In this document: in pieces, positions 1-5,423 of the stretch
How positions within the stretch are numbered: the first letter of the stretch is position 1
How the letters are laid out: the number at the start of each line of letters is the position of its first letter
Assembly (NCBI GenBank): GCA_007133925.1
Contig: SLLU01000009.1
Location: 1 to 5,423, forward strand
Direction: 5' to 3'
Source: Candidatus Halarchaeoplasma halalkaliphilum
GTDB taxonomy: Archaea > Thermoplasmatota > Thermoplasmata > Halarchaeoplasmatales > Halarchaeoplasmataceae
Length of the DNA: 5,423 nucleotides
The notes under the pieces: model-generated
The model's input: only the letters and a program-made list of their open reading frames with translations
Told to the model about the DNA's origin: nothing
Database searches by the model: none
Position numbers and translations under genes: made by a program

Positions 1-1465
1 AGGCGAATTCGATATCAGCGGGGTTGAAGCCCACTTCGAATATGGCGCGCCCCGTTTCGCCGGTGGCTATAGTACCGATATTATCACCATCGCGGCTTAG
101 GGTTACCGTTGCACCCATTACTGCGTTGCCATCGGTGTCTACAACAGGTCCTACTCTTATCTGCCTGGGACTACCTACCGGAAGTTGGATTTCGCCACTG
201 TTGATGCCCGGGAATTCCTGATCGAATGGTTCTTCGAGATCATCGTGTTCGATGTATGCTTTGAATTCGAGATCTTCAGCGTTCTTGTAATCCGCCTTTA
301 AGGTAACGATTCCATCAGTGTCCGTGAATCTCGTTCCGATTAACTCCTCTTCGAGAAAGTGCATGTGGTAAAGAGTTACTTCCAGTCCAGCCAAGGGTCT
401 GCCGCCTCTATCTACTATGGGTCCCACGGTGATCGTTGGTATCGATTCCATGGTAACCACTATGTTATCCACACTTGTGGTCATGAGGTCACTTATATAG
501 TCTCTATGTGTCACAGATACCCAAACCTGTTCCTGTGCGGTAAGGAGAACTGTCTTGAAGCCGGTGGCAACTCCGTTTGAATCGGATTGCATGTATGCTG
601 TCCATCCTCCGGGTATGCCCAGCTCTGTTTGAGATACTCCTACATTGACGCCCTGTATCGGGTTTCCTCCGGTATCTTGGACTTCAATATCAAAGGCAGC
701 TACGTAGATGGTTTCACCGGGTTTTACGGTGACTCTCCTTCCTGTCCAGCCGTCTTTACTCAGTGTAACTGTGAAATCTACTCCTTCCGGATGATAAGAT
801 ATCACATAGAATTCCGTCAAACCGTCTGTTCCTGAGTGTCCAACACCAACACCATCCACGAGTACTTGATACCCCTGGAGCGGGTTGCCGTTCAGGTCTA
901 CTAAGGGCCCTATGTTGAAGTACAATGGGTCCGCGGTCAGGAATATCCTTTCGGAATAGGATCCTACGAAGGTCGTGGTCTTGGGGTTGTACTCTTCGTG
1001 GGTTATCTGAACCTGGAACTCTATGTCCCACGGTTTTTCTCCGATCTGGAATGAATAATATCCCTGGGGGTTTGTTACAGCTTCACCACCAGGAGGTGGA
1101 TGTTGTCCATCGTCGCCCCATGTGATCAAAAGATTAGCACCGTCCACTGGTACTGGGCTTTCATCTCCTTCTTGGAACACGATATCACCGATGGTCACAG
1201 TCCATTCTGTGCGAGGCACCAGCTCTACGATCTCTTCGGGACCGGTGAAGGTACCTTCCACTATCTCGTAATCTCGATGGTTCACAACATAGTCAAAGAC
1301 TGTGGTGGAGACATCGACGGGGTGCACGAAGAATGTATCTCCGTCCGCATTGGTTTCGAAACTCCTGTCCCAATAGGTCGGTGGCGTTGTTTGCCCCCTG
1401 TTAAGGGATGAAACCGAAACGTATGCACCTTCTACCGGACTGTCATCTTCGGAATCGATGGTGGT
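1..1465 (-). repeat. Tandem array of at least six beta-sandwich repeats (carboxypeptidase-regulatory/Cna_B-like)
   Basis: From residue 420 to the window edge the protein is built of units of about 77-93 residues: A 420-505, B 506-598, C 600-676, D 677-760, E 762-851, F from 853 (cut off). Each opens with a strand and a turn such as 'IGPLVDLNGNPLQG' (C), 'IEVQDTGGNPIQG' (D), 'VGPIVDRGGRPLAG' (E) or 'VGPVVDTDGNAVMG' (F). A 'T(D/N)xxG' turn comes mid-unit (TNADGD, TNPQGY, GTDGL, SDSNGV, TDTDGI, TGETGR). Near the end of A, B and D lies a 'His-x-Asp/Glu-Tyr' signature. This is the typical layout of carboxypeptidase-regulatory-like domains. Copies are similar as protein but diverged as DNA, so the array is old. 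Unit boundaries are approximate. Confidence 0.7.
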
Positions 1466-2722
1466 CAAGGTTTGGATCATGAATTCTTCAGTACCTCCGT
1501 ATATGGTTCCTCCGCTGTATTCCAATACCGCCCTGTATTCGTATAGGGTGTGGGGGTCCAATCCGGTAAGTTCGAAATCATGGAATTGTTCCCATCCGTC
1601 CTCACCGACAACTTCTGAGGGCTCAAAGGTGGCATCAGCAACCCGTATCCATGTTTCACCGGCCTCTGCGTACTCGAAATAAACATCAACGGACTCCACG
1701 ACGGTCGTGAGTTCAGCATGTATTCCCGCTGAAGTCTTGGTTGTACTTGTGGTCGCCAGATGCGTTATTATGGTGGGAACCGGGATTATGAAGCTTCTGA
1801 CCGCACTGTAATCAATGAACTCGCCGTATTCCACACCCGCTCTGAACTCATAGGTAACATATGGGTCTATACCCGTAAGATCATATTCCTTAGCACCTGG
1901 CTCAGTGACGGTTTCACGTCCAACTTCGATCCAATCGGTTTCTCCTTCCTCTCTATACTCGAAGAAGACATCGATCTCATCCTCAGCTCCCAATGTGTAC
2001 TCCGCAAAGAGTGTTACCTGATCTGCCATGATATTATATGCATCTCTGGTTCTTATGGTGGGTGGTGAGAACACACGTACCTCGAGAGACCATGTTGCAC
2101 TAAGACCATAATCCTCAAGAGTTTCCCAAACCTCGAAATCAAAACTGATGACATCTCCGTTGGTCACTTTGGGCCCTACGGTTCCGAAGGGGAATCCATC
2201 TGCCATGGCATCCAACTTTAACAGGACCCAGTGATATCCCGCATCGATCTCGGCATGTTCTTCCAAGGGTATCTCGAGCCAATCTCCAGGTGCGGGGCTT
2301 TCTACCTCTTCGGTCTGGGCAACCAGGTCTCCTGGTGCTCCATCACCGTTCGTATAAATAAATCCCTGTACTGCGTTTACGGGTTGATATGGGAAATAAG
2401 CTATATCACGCACTTCACCCGCAGGCAGCTCTACGATGATCGCTCCGTACCATATGCCTTCACCAGCACCGATAGCGTTATCCGCTGGAGATCTATGTGG
2501 TGCGTTATACAGGTAGTACCAGTCTCCCATGTACTCCTGAAGCTCATCACCGCCTTCGTTCAACTCCGCGCCTTCAAAGGTGCTTATACCATGCATGCTT
2601 TCGATCGCCGGACCCTGTGCTACTGTAGGTCCAGGTACTGTCATTAGGGCCGCAAATCCTGCAAATACCAAGATGAATGCAACCACTAATGCCTTCAATC
2701 TTGCACTTTTCTTTTCGTTCAT
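1..2722 (-). CDS. Large secreted/surface modular protein, FN3-like domains plus tandem beta-sandwich repeats (3' end cut off by window)
   Basis: Translating the minus strand from the ATG at 2722 gives 907 codons with no stop, running off the left edge, so the C-terminus and any membrane anchor are unseen. Order of parts: signal peptide (about 1-35); a beta-rich module with no family I can name firmly (36-219); two fibronectin type III-like domains (about 220-313 and 316-417); then six tandem units (420 to the edge) resembling carboxypeptidase-regulatory/Cna_B-like folds. Their hallmark is a 'VxDxxGNPLxG' strand-turn, as at residues 607-615. The chain is rich in Asp, Glu, Gly, Thr and Tyr and, after the signal peptide, has no obvious hydrophobic segment. 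The start is supported by an AGGAGG motif 11 nt upstream and by the signal peptide directly after it. Such architectures are usually exported adhesins, stalk-like surface proteins or S-layer-associated proteins; the exact role here is unknown. CGN arginine codons are more frequent than in the neighbouring rtcB. Confidence 0.9.
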   Translation of the reverse strand, partial: MNEKKSARLKALVVAFILVFAGFAALMTVPGPTVAQGPAIESMHGISTFEGAELNEGGDELQEYMGDWYYLYNAPHRSPADNAIGAGEGIWYGAIIVELPAGEVRDIAYFPYQPVNAVQGFIYTNGDGAPGDLVAQTEEVESPAPGDWLEIPLEEHAEIDAGYHWVLLKLDAMADGFPFGTVGPKVTNGDVISFDFEVWETLEDYGLSATWSLEVRVFSPPTIRTRDAYNIMADQVTLFAEYTLGAEDEIDVFFEYREEGETDWIEVGRETVTEPGAKEYDLTGIDPYVTYEFRAGVEYGEFIDYSAVRSFIIPVPTIITHLATTSTTKTSAGIHAELTTVVESVDVYFEYAEAGETWIRVADATFEPSEVVGEDGWEQFHDFELTGLDPHTLYEYRAVLEYSGGTIYGGTEEFMIQTLTTIDSEDDSPVEGAYVSVSSLNRGQTTPPTYWDRSFETNADGDTFFVHPVDVSTTVFDYVVNHRDYEIVEGTFTGPEEIVELVPRTEWTVTIGDIVFQEGDESPVPVDGANLLITWGDDGQHPPPGGEAVTNPQGYYSFQIGEKPWDIEFQVQITHEEYNPKTTTFVGSYSERIFLTADPLYFNIGPLVDLNGNPLQGYQVLVDGVGVGHSGTDGLTEFYVISYHPEGVDFTVTLSKDGWTGRRVTVKPGETIYVAAFDIEVQDTGGNPIQGVNVGVSQTELGIPGGWTAYMQSDSNGVATGFKTVLLTAQEQVWVSVTHRDYISDLMTTSVDNIVVTMESIPTITVGPIVDRGGRPLAGLEVTLYHMHFLEEELIGTRFTDTDGIVTLKADYKNAEDLEFKAYIEHDDLEEPFDQEFPGINSGEIQLPVGSPRQIRVGPVVDTDGNAVMGATVTLSRDGDNIGTIATGETGRAIFEVGFNPADIEFA
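1472..1777 (-). repeat. Fibronectin type III-like domain 2
   Basis: Residues about 316-417 repeat the layout of the preceding domain. A 'PTIITHLATTSTTKTSAGIH' opening corresponds to 'PTIRTRDAYNIMADQVTL', 'VDVYFEYAEAGETWIRV' aligns with 'IDVFFEYREEGETDWIEV', and 'LTGLDPHTLYEYRAVLEY' (385-402) aligns with 'LTGIDPYVTYEFRAGVEY'. The tyrosine corner is Leu388, Pro390 and Tyr394. The close match to domain 1 suggests a local duplication that has since diverged at the DNA level. Confidence 0.75.
1784..2065 (-). repeat. Fibronectin type III-like domain 1
   Basis: Residues about 220-313 open with a proline-rich 'SPPTI' linker. Strands follow: 'QVTLFAEYTL' (235-244), 'DVFFEYREEG' (251-260) and 'TDWIEVG' (262-268). 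The diagnostic late part is 'LTGIDPYVTYEFRAGVEY' (282-299), with Ile285-Asp-Pro287 and Tyr291 matching the FN3 tyrosine-corner pattern (L-x-P-x-x-x-Y). The domain closes with 'VRSFII'. Length is about 94 residues, normal for FN3. Confidence 0.75.
2066..2617 (-). other. N-terminal beta-rich module of the surface protein (family not identified)
   Basis: Residues 36-219 precede the FN3-like domains. They alternate short hydrophobic strands with Gly/Pro/Asp turns. Notable segments are 'WYGAIIVELPAGEVRDIAYF' (91-110), 'YTNGDGAPGDLVAQ' (123-136) and 'YHWVLLKL' (163-170). The pattern 'NGDGAPGDLVAQ' followed by a Trp-containing strand and a 'GYHWV' strand recalls jelly-roll modules in secreted bacterial and archaeal proteins, where a 'GxPGxLL' turn sits between strands. 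That comparison is from memory. Ligand or carbohydrate binding would be a guess. Confidence 0.45.
2618..2722 (-). other. Signal peptide of the surface protein
   Basis: Residues 1-35 have a basic n-region (MNEKKSARLK) and a hydrophobic core (ALVVAFILVFAGFAALM). A short polar stretch follows and ends in Thr-Val-Ala at 33-35, a fair signal peptidase I site, which would leave a mature protein starting at Gln36. There is no twin arginine and no lipobox cysteine, so Sec export is the likely route. An uncleaved N-terminal anchor cannot be ruled out from sequence alone. Confidence 0.8.
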
Positions 2723-2733
2723 ATATATCTAAG

Positions 2734-2739
2734 CCTCCT
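2734..2739 (-). promoter_or_regulatory. Ribosome binding site of the surface protein gene
   Basis: On the minus strand AGGAGG lies 11 nt before the ATG at 2722, inside an AT-rich leader (CTTAGATATAT between motif and start). Complementarity to the 16S 3' end is strong but the spacing is slightly long. No other ATG/GTG/TTG in this frame near the motif would give a better start. Confidence 0.75.
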
Positions 2740-2770
2740 AATTTGTCTATCTAAGAGAAAACTTCTGTGT

Positions 2771-2778
2771 ATTTATAT
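2771..2778 (-). promoter_or_regulatory. Candidate archaeal TATA box for the surface protein gene
   Basis: Minus-strand ATATAAAT is preceded by CACAAA, which partly fits the archaeal TFB-recognition element (purine/A-rich just upstream). With the usual spacing of about 25-27 nt, transcription would begin near 2746-2750, giving a leader of roughly 25 nt that just holds the AGGAGG motif. Prediction from sequence only; the start site is inferred. Confidence 0.5.
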
Positions 2779-2854
2779 TTTGTGCTATTTTTCCGGGATA
2801 ATTTAACCCTGGTATAAATAGGGGCACTATTTCACGCGTTTTTTTTGTCGGCAA

Positions 2855-4312
2855 TCAGCCCTTCATGACACCCAAGGGGATCATCTTGGCCACCAGGCGT
2901 GAAAGACCGGCGTTGTGTGTGACACCCACCACCTTGCTTACGTCCTTGTAAGCCCCGGGGTTCTCCTCTTCCAGCACCCTATCGCTGGCTGCCCTTACGT
3001 ATATGCCCTTGTCAGACATCTCTTTTTTCATCTGGGCAGCCCTGAACACCTTTCTTGCCCCGGTCCTTGACATCACCCTGCCTGCACCGTGGCATGTTGA
3101 GCCCCAGCTCAGGTCCATGCCTGTATCCACACCCCTGAGGAGATAACTGGCCGTTCCCATATCTCCGGGTATTATGACCGGCTGTCCAACATCTCTGTAC
3201 ATCTTCGGGACCTCCTTTCTTCCCGGTGGAAAGGCCCTGGTGGCCCCTTTCCTGTGTACCATGACCTTCTTTCTTTTACCATCCACGTCATGCTTTTCTA
3301 TCTTGGCGATATTGTGGCATACATCGTAAACCAGATCCATACCTAGGTCATGGGCGTCTTCCCGGTATACCTTCTCAAAGCTCTCCCGTACCCAGTGGAG
3401 TATCATCTGTCTATTGGCCCATGCGTAGTTGGCTCCGCAGGCCATGGCCGCAAAGTAATCTTTCCCCTCCTTTGAATCCACTGGTGCGCAGGCCAGCTGT
3501 CTGTCCGGCAACTCTATACCGTATTTGACCACGGCTCTTTCCATCTCCCTTATGTAATCCGAGGCTATCTGATGACCGCAACCCCTCGAACCAGTATGTA
3601 TCATGACCACTGTCACCCCTTCTTCTATCCCGAAGGCCTTGGCCGCCTTCTCATCGTAGATCTCATCCACCTTCTGTATCTCGAGAAAATGGTTACCGCC
3701 TCCCAAAGTACCCAGCTGGGGTTCTCCCCTCTGCTTTGCCTTACCGCTCACCCTGCCGGGGTCCGCCGCATCCATACTCCCTTGGTCCTCTATCCTTTCT
3801 ATATCCTTGTCCCAGCCGAAACCCTCCTCCACAGCCCATTGTGCGCCCCTGTCCAGGACCTGGTTCAATTCTCCCCTTTTCAGATCTATCTTCGCCTTTT
3901 TCCCTATCCCCGCAGGTACGTTATCGTACATCTCGTCTATGAGTTTCCTAACGTCTTTAATGACTTCTTCACCCGGTATGTTCGTTCTCACCAGCCTTAC
4001 GCCGCAGTTTATATCGTACCCCACTCCCCCCGGGGATATCACACCGTCTTCCATATCCATGGCAGCCACACCTCCTATGGGAAAACCGTATCCCCAGTGT
4101 ATATCGGGCATGGCTAGTGAGGCACCGATTATCCCCGGCATGGCGGCCACGTTTGCCACCTGCTCCGGTGCATTATCTTTTTTGATGGATTCTATCATCT
4201 CTTCATCGGTGAATATCCTCCCGTTAACCCTCATACCCTTTTTGTATTCCCTTGGGATCTCGTAAACATAGTTACCCTTCTTTTCCAAAGCTCCGTTCCA
4301 TCTTTTACTCAT
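2855..4312 (-). CDS. rtcB: RtcB family tRNA-splicing/RNA ligase
   Basis: The 485-residue product is the GTP- and Mn2+-dependent ligase that joins RNA 2',3'-cyclic phosphate (or 3'-phosphate) ends to 5'-OH ends. In archaea it seals tRNA exons after the splicing endonuclease. Metal and nucleotide residues known from the Pyrococcus enzyme are all recognisable: Asp100 and Cys103 in '[11 protein letters not shown]', Asn207, His208 and Glu211 in '[10 protein letters not shown]', His239 in '[12 protein letters not shown]', His333 in 'YDVCHNIAK', and the guanylylated His408 in '[12 protein letters not shown]'. The C-terminal 'PLGVMKG' supplies the conserved lysine (484). Length is normal and uninterrupted, with no intein, although some archaeal RtcB genes carry one. 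The ATG at 4312 is backed by GAGGTG 7 nt upstream and the family-typical N-terminus. It follows hef by 55 bp on the same strand; no archease gene is visible in the window. Confidence 0.98.
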   Translation of the reverse strand: MSKRWNGALEKKGNYVYEIPREYKKGMRVNGRIFTDEEMIESIKKDNAPEQVANVAAMPGIIGASLAMPDIHWGYGFPIGGVAAMDMEDGVISPGGVGYDINCGVRLVRTNIPGEEVIKDVRKLIDEMYDNVPAGIGKKAKIDLKRGELNQVLDRGAQWAVEEGFGWDKDIERIEDQGSMDAADPGRVSGKAKQRGEPQLGTLGGGNHFLEIQKVDEIYDEKAAKAFGIEEGVTVVMIHTGSRGCGHQIASDYIREMERAVVKYGIELPDRQLACAPVDSKEGKDYFAAMACGANYAWANRQMILHWVRESFEKVYREDAHDLGMDLVYDVCHNIAKIEKHDVDGKRKKVMVHRKGATRAFPPGRKEVPKMYRDVGQPVIIPGDMGTASYLLRGVDTGMDLSWGSTCHGAGRVMSRTGARKVFRAAQMKKEMSDKGIYVRAASDRVLEEENPGAYKDVSKVVGVTHNAGLSRLVAKMIPLGVMKG

Positions 4313-4367
4313 CTTTCAACACCTCTTTTAAAGCTGCACATGTATCTCATTATGAAGTAATTTTTGG
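4313..4367 (-). other. Short hef-rtcB intergenic spacer
   Basis: Fifty-five bp separate the hef stop from the rtcB start. Apart from the ribosome binding site it holds one AT-rich patch (TTTAAAAG on the minus strand, about 4326-4333). That patch is too close to the rtcB start to act as a TATA box for a transcript that includes the ribosome binding site. CCAAAAATTACTTC just after hef is not a U-rich terminator. Co-transcription of rtcB with hef is the simpler reading, though a weak promoter inside hef is possible. Confidence 0.5.
4320..4325 (-). promoter_or_regulatory. Ribosome binding site of rtcB
   Basis: Minus-strand GAGGTG, part of AAAAGAGGTGTTGAAAG, ends 7 nt before the ATG at 4312. Motif and spacing are near ideal for an archaeal Shine-Dalgarno site and fix the rtcB start. 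Confidence 0.85.
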
Positions 4368-5423
4368 TCAGTCCAGTATATCCGTTATTTTTTTTGCGGT
4401 GGAAGGACCGATCCCCTTCACCTCCATGAGCTCCTTTTCATCCGCAAGGAAAACCTTCCTAACACTTCCGAAATGTTCCAGGAGCCTTTCAGCCATGGTG
4501 GCAGAAATATTCGGTAGCCCCTCGAGCACGTATCTCTTGGTATCCCCGGTGCTCATGCTCTGCTTGTCCTTTCTTACGGAGCTGTTTGCTTTGCCCTTTG
4601 TCCTTCTTTTGGACAGGGCCATCAATATCCCTGCGGTCTCTTTTTCGTCCTCCGCCCTGAACACGGTGATCCTGAAATCCGCGACCAGGGATGCCAGGGC
4701 CCCGTAGATGGCTTTTTCGTTTATGTTCCTCTTTCCGTGCAGACTTCCTCCCTCTATGATCATGATGGGATTGGGATAGTCCCTGGAGAGCACCTTGGCC
4801 TGGGAGAACAGTCTCCCGTCCATGAGGGATTCCAGAAAATCATGTGTGCTCTTTCTCTCCACGGCCATATCCTCGGAAATCACGTAGTCTCCGGAAGAGA
4901 GGGTTTCCGTCCTTATGGTGAAGCCTTGCCTGGCAAGCTCCATAACCACCCTGCCGTTCTGCTCCCTAACGTCAACGGTTATATCCGGTGAAGGTTCCGT
5001 ATCCTCTACCTTGAATTCCGTTAGTGAACGCTGCTTTTTGTCAACCCTTTTTGCTTGTATACCCATCAATTCTTTCTTGCTCTTCTTTTTGACCACTTTG
5101 AACTCTTTCTCGTCCATGGAAACATCCACCTTAACCTTGCCTTTGAGATCATCTTTGAGCTTGTTTAGGCTCCGCCACATGGTCTTTTCCTTACCCCTGC
5201 TAGACCAGTAATATGCCTCGTCTCTGGTATTTTTTGTTATGAGTATGACCACTTTTCCCTTCCTGGTCCTTGCGGTCCTACCTCTCCTCTGTATGGACCT
5301 GATCTCCGAGGGAACGGGTTCGTAGAATACCACCAGGTCTGTTGACGGTATGTCCAGCCCCTCCTCGCCAACGCTGGTGGCGACCATCACATTGTACTTT
5401 CCCTCCTCAAAATCCTTTATCAC
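4368..5423 (-). CDS. hef: Hef-type helicase-nuclease, C-terminal 351 residues (5' end cut off by window)
   Basis: Hef is the archaeal FANCM/XPF relative that unwinds and cuts branched DNA such as stalled forks. The visible part starts in the second RecA-like helicase lobe: motif V 'ATSVGEEGLDIP' (15-26) and motif VI 'QRRGRTAR' (45-52), numbered from the edge. A lysine-rich linker follows (about 80-145). Next comes the ERCC4 nuclease, with Asp151 in 'VDVRE', Asp179 in 'SGDYV', the catalytic 'ERKSTHD' (189-195) and 'DGRLFSQ' (202-208). The C-terminus is a tandem helix-hairpin-helix, 'LPNISATMAERLLEHFGS' (303-320) then 'VKGIGPSTAKKI' (335-346). Known family members are about 750 residues, so roughly the first 400, including the Walker A and DEAH motifs, should lie beyond the right edge. 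The GTG at 5423 is only the edge codon, not a real start. The linker carries a possible PCNA-binding motif. Confidence 0.96.
   Translation of the reverse strand: MIKDFEEGKYNVMVATSVGEEGLDIPSTDLVVFYEPVPSEIRSIQRRGRTARTRKGKVVILITKNTRDEAYYWSSRGKEKTMWRSLNKLKDDLKGKVKVDVSMDEKEFKVVKKKSKKELMGIQAKRVDKKQRSLTEFKVEDTEPSPDITVDVREQNGRVVMELARQGFTIRTETLSSGDYVISEDMAVERKSTHDFLESLMDGRLFSQAKVLSRDYPNPIMIIEGGSLHGKRNINEKAIYGALASLVADFRITVFRAEDEKETAGILMALSKRRTKGKANSSVRKDKQSMSTGDTKRYVLEGLPNISATMAERLLEHFGSVRKVFLADEKELMEVKGIGPSTAKKITDILD
5013..5033 (-). other. Possible PIP box (PCNA-interacting peptide) in the Hef linker
   Basis: Residues 131-137 of the visible Hef part read QRSLTEF, with Gln, Leu at +3 and Phe at +6. 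This fits the archaeal PIP pattern Q-x-x-L-x-x-F, although the usual second aromatic or hydrophobic residue is Lys. It lies in the low-complexity linker between helicase and nuclease, the region reported to bind PCNA in Hef of other archaea. Seven residues can match by chance, so this is a suggestion. Confidence 0.45.

Larger units (their letters stand above)
2723..2854. other. Intergenic region between rtcB and the surface protein gene
   Basis: This 132-bp AT-rich gap holds the candidate TATA box and AGGAGG motif of the surface gene. A second TATA-like element at 2813-2820 reads TATAAATA on the plus strand and TATTTATA on the minus strand. A run of eight T on the plus strand lies at 2839-2846, just past the rtcB stop. 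On the rtcB transcript that run is A, not U, so it is not a terminator for rtcB. I see no U-rich terminator downstream of rtcB. Confidence 0.6.

Noticed and set aside
756..1719. Short minus-strand frames at 756-1031 and 1477-1719
   Set aside because: They are out of frame with the surface protein, which reads through both stretches without a break. They are not fragments of a degraded gene.
2231..2647. Plus-strand open frame of 138 codons
   Set aside because: It lies opposite the uninterrupted surface protein frame, has no signal or recognisable domain, and its Cys/Arg/Tyr-rich composition is typical of an antisense shadow.
1..2722. Possibility that the left half is non-coding or a pseudogene
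   Set aside because: Direct translation from 2722 shows 907 codons without a stop or frameshift, with a signal peptide and regular domain structure.
2793..2812. Possible hairpin or operator, CCGGG...CCTGG around an AT-rich centre
   Set aside because: The arms pair poorly (mismatches at two of the first six positions and in the loop-proximal bases), and no U-run follows on either strand.
2839..2846. T8 run as a terminator
   Set aside because: It is T only on the plus strand, where no gene is seen upstream. On the rtcB transcript it reads as A8.
3572..4117. Plus-strand open frame of 181 codons, with overlapping plus frames at 3736-3942 and 3807-4265
   Set aside because: All are antisense to rtcB, whose catalytic motifs are intact on the minus strand. 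Their Pro/Ser/Leu-rich products resemble no protein family.
5421..5423. GTG at the right edge as the start of hef
   Set aside because: The frame begins in the middle of the second helicase lobe just before motif V. Full-length Hef needs the upstream lobe, so the gene is truncated by the window.

Overview
The window reads as archaeal, most likely from the euryarchaeal side. The right end encodes a Hef-type protein, an SF2 helicase fused to an ERCC4/XPF nuclease and a helix-hairpin-helix tail. That full architecture is characteristic of Euryarchaeota in the broad sense. The middle gene is an archaeal-type RtcB RNA ligase. Promoter and translation signals fit too: a TATA-like box and purine-rich Shine-Dalgarno motifs. 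Arginine is mostly AGA/AGG. A Thermoplasmatota-like or related lineage is plausible, but this is a guess from the style of the surface protein and is not shown by the sequence.

All three genes lie on the minus strand, so transcription runs from high to low coordinates. From right to left: (1) hef, positions 5423-4368, N-terminally truncated by the window edge; (2) a 55-bp gap with a good ribosome binding site; (3) a complete rtcB, 4312-2855; (4) a 132-bp intergenic region with TATA-like elements and an AGGAGG motif; (5) the first 907 codons of a very large secreted or surface protein, from 2722 off the left edge. The last is one uninterrupted reading frame that fills the left half of the window. 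It has a signal peptide, an N-terminal beta-rich module, two fibronectin type III-like domains and at least six tandem beta-sandwich repeats of the carboxypeptidase-regulatory/Cna_B-like kind.

Functionally there are two blocks. hef and rtcB are information-processing genes (stalled-fork or branched-DNA processing, and tRNA splicing/RNA ligation) and may be co-transcribed. The surface protein has its own candidate promoter and looks like an independent unit for cell-surface structure, adhesion or ligand binding. I found no RNA genes, CRISPR array, insertion sequence or attachment site. I see no convincing novel multi-gene system. The most unusual item is the repeat-built surface protein.
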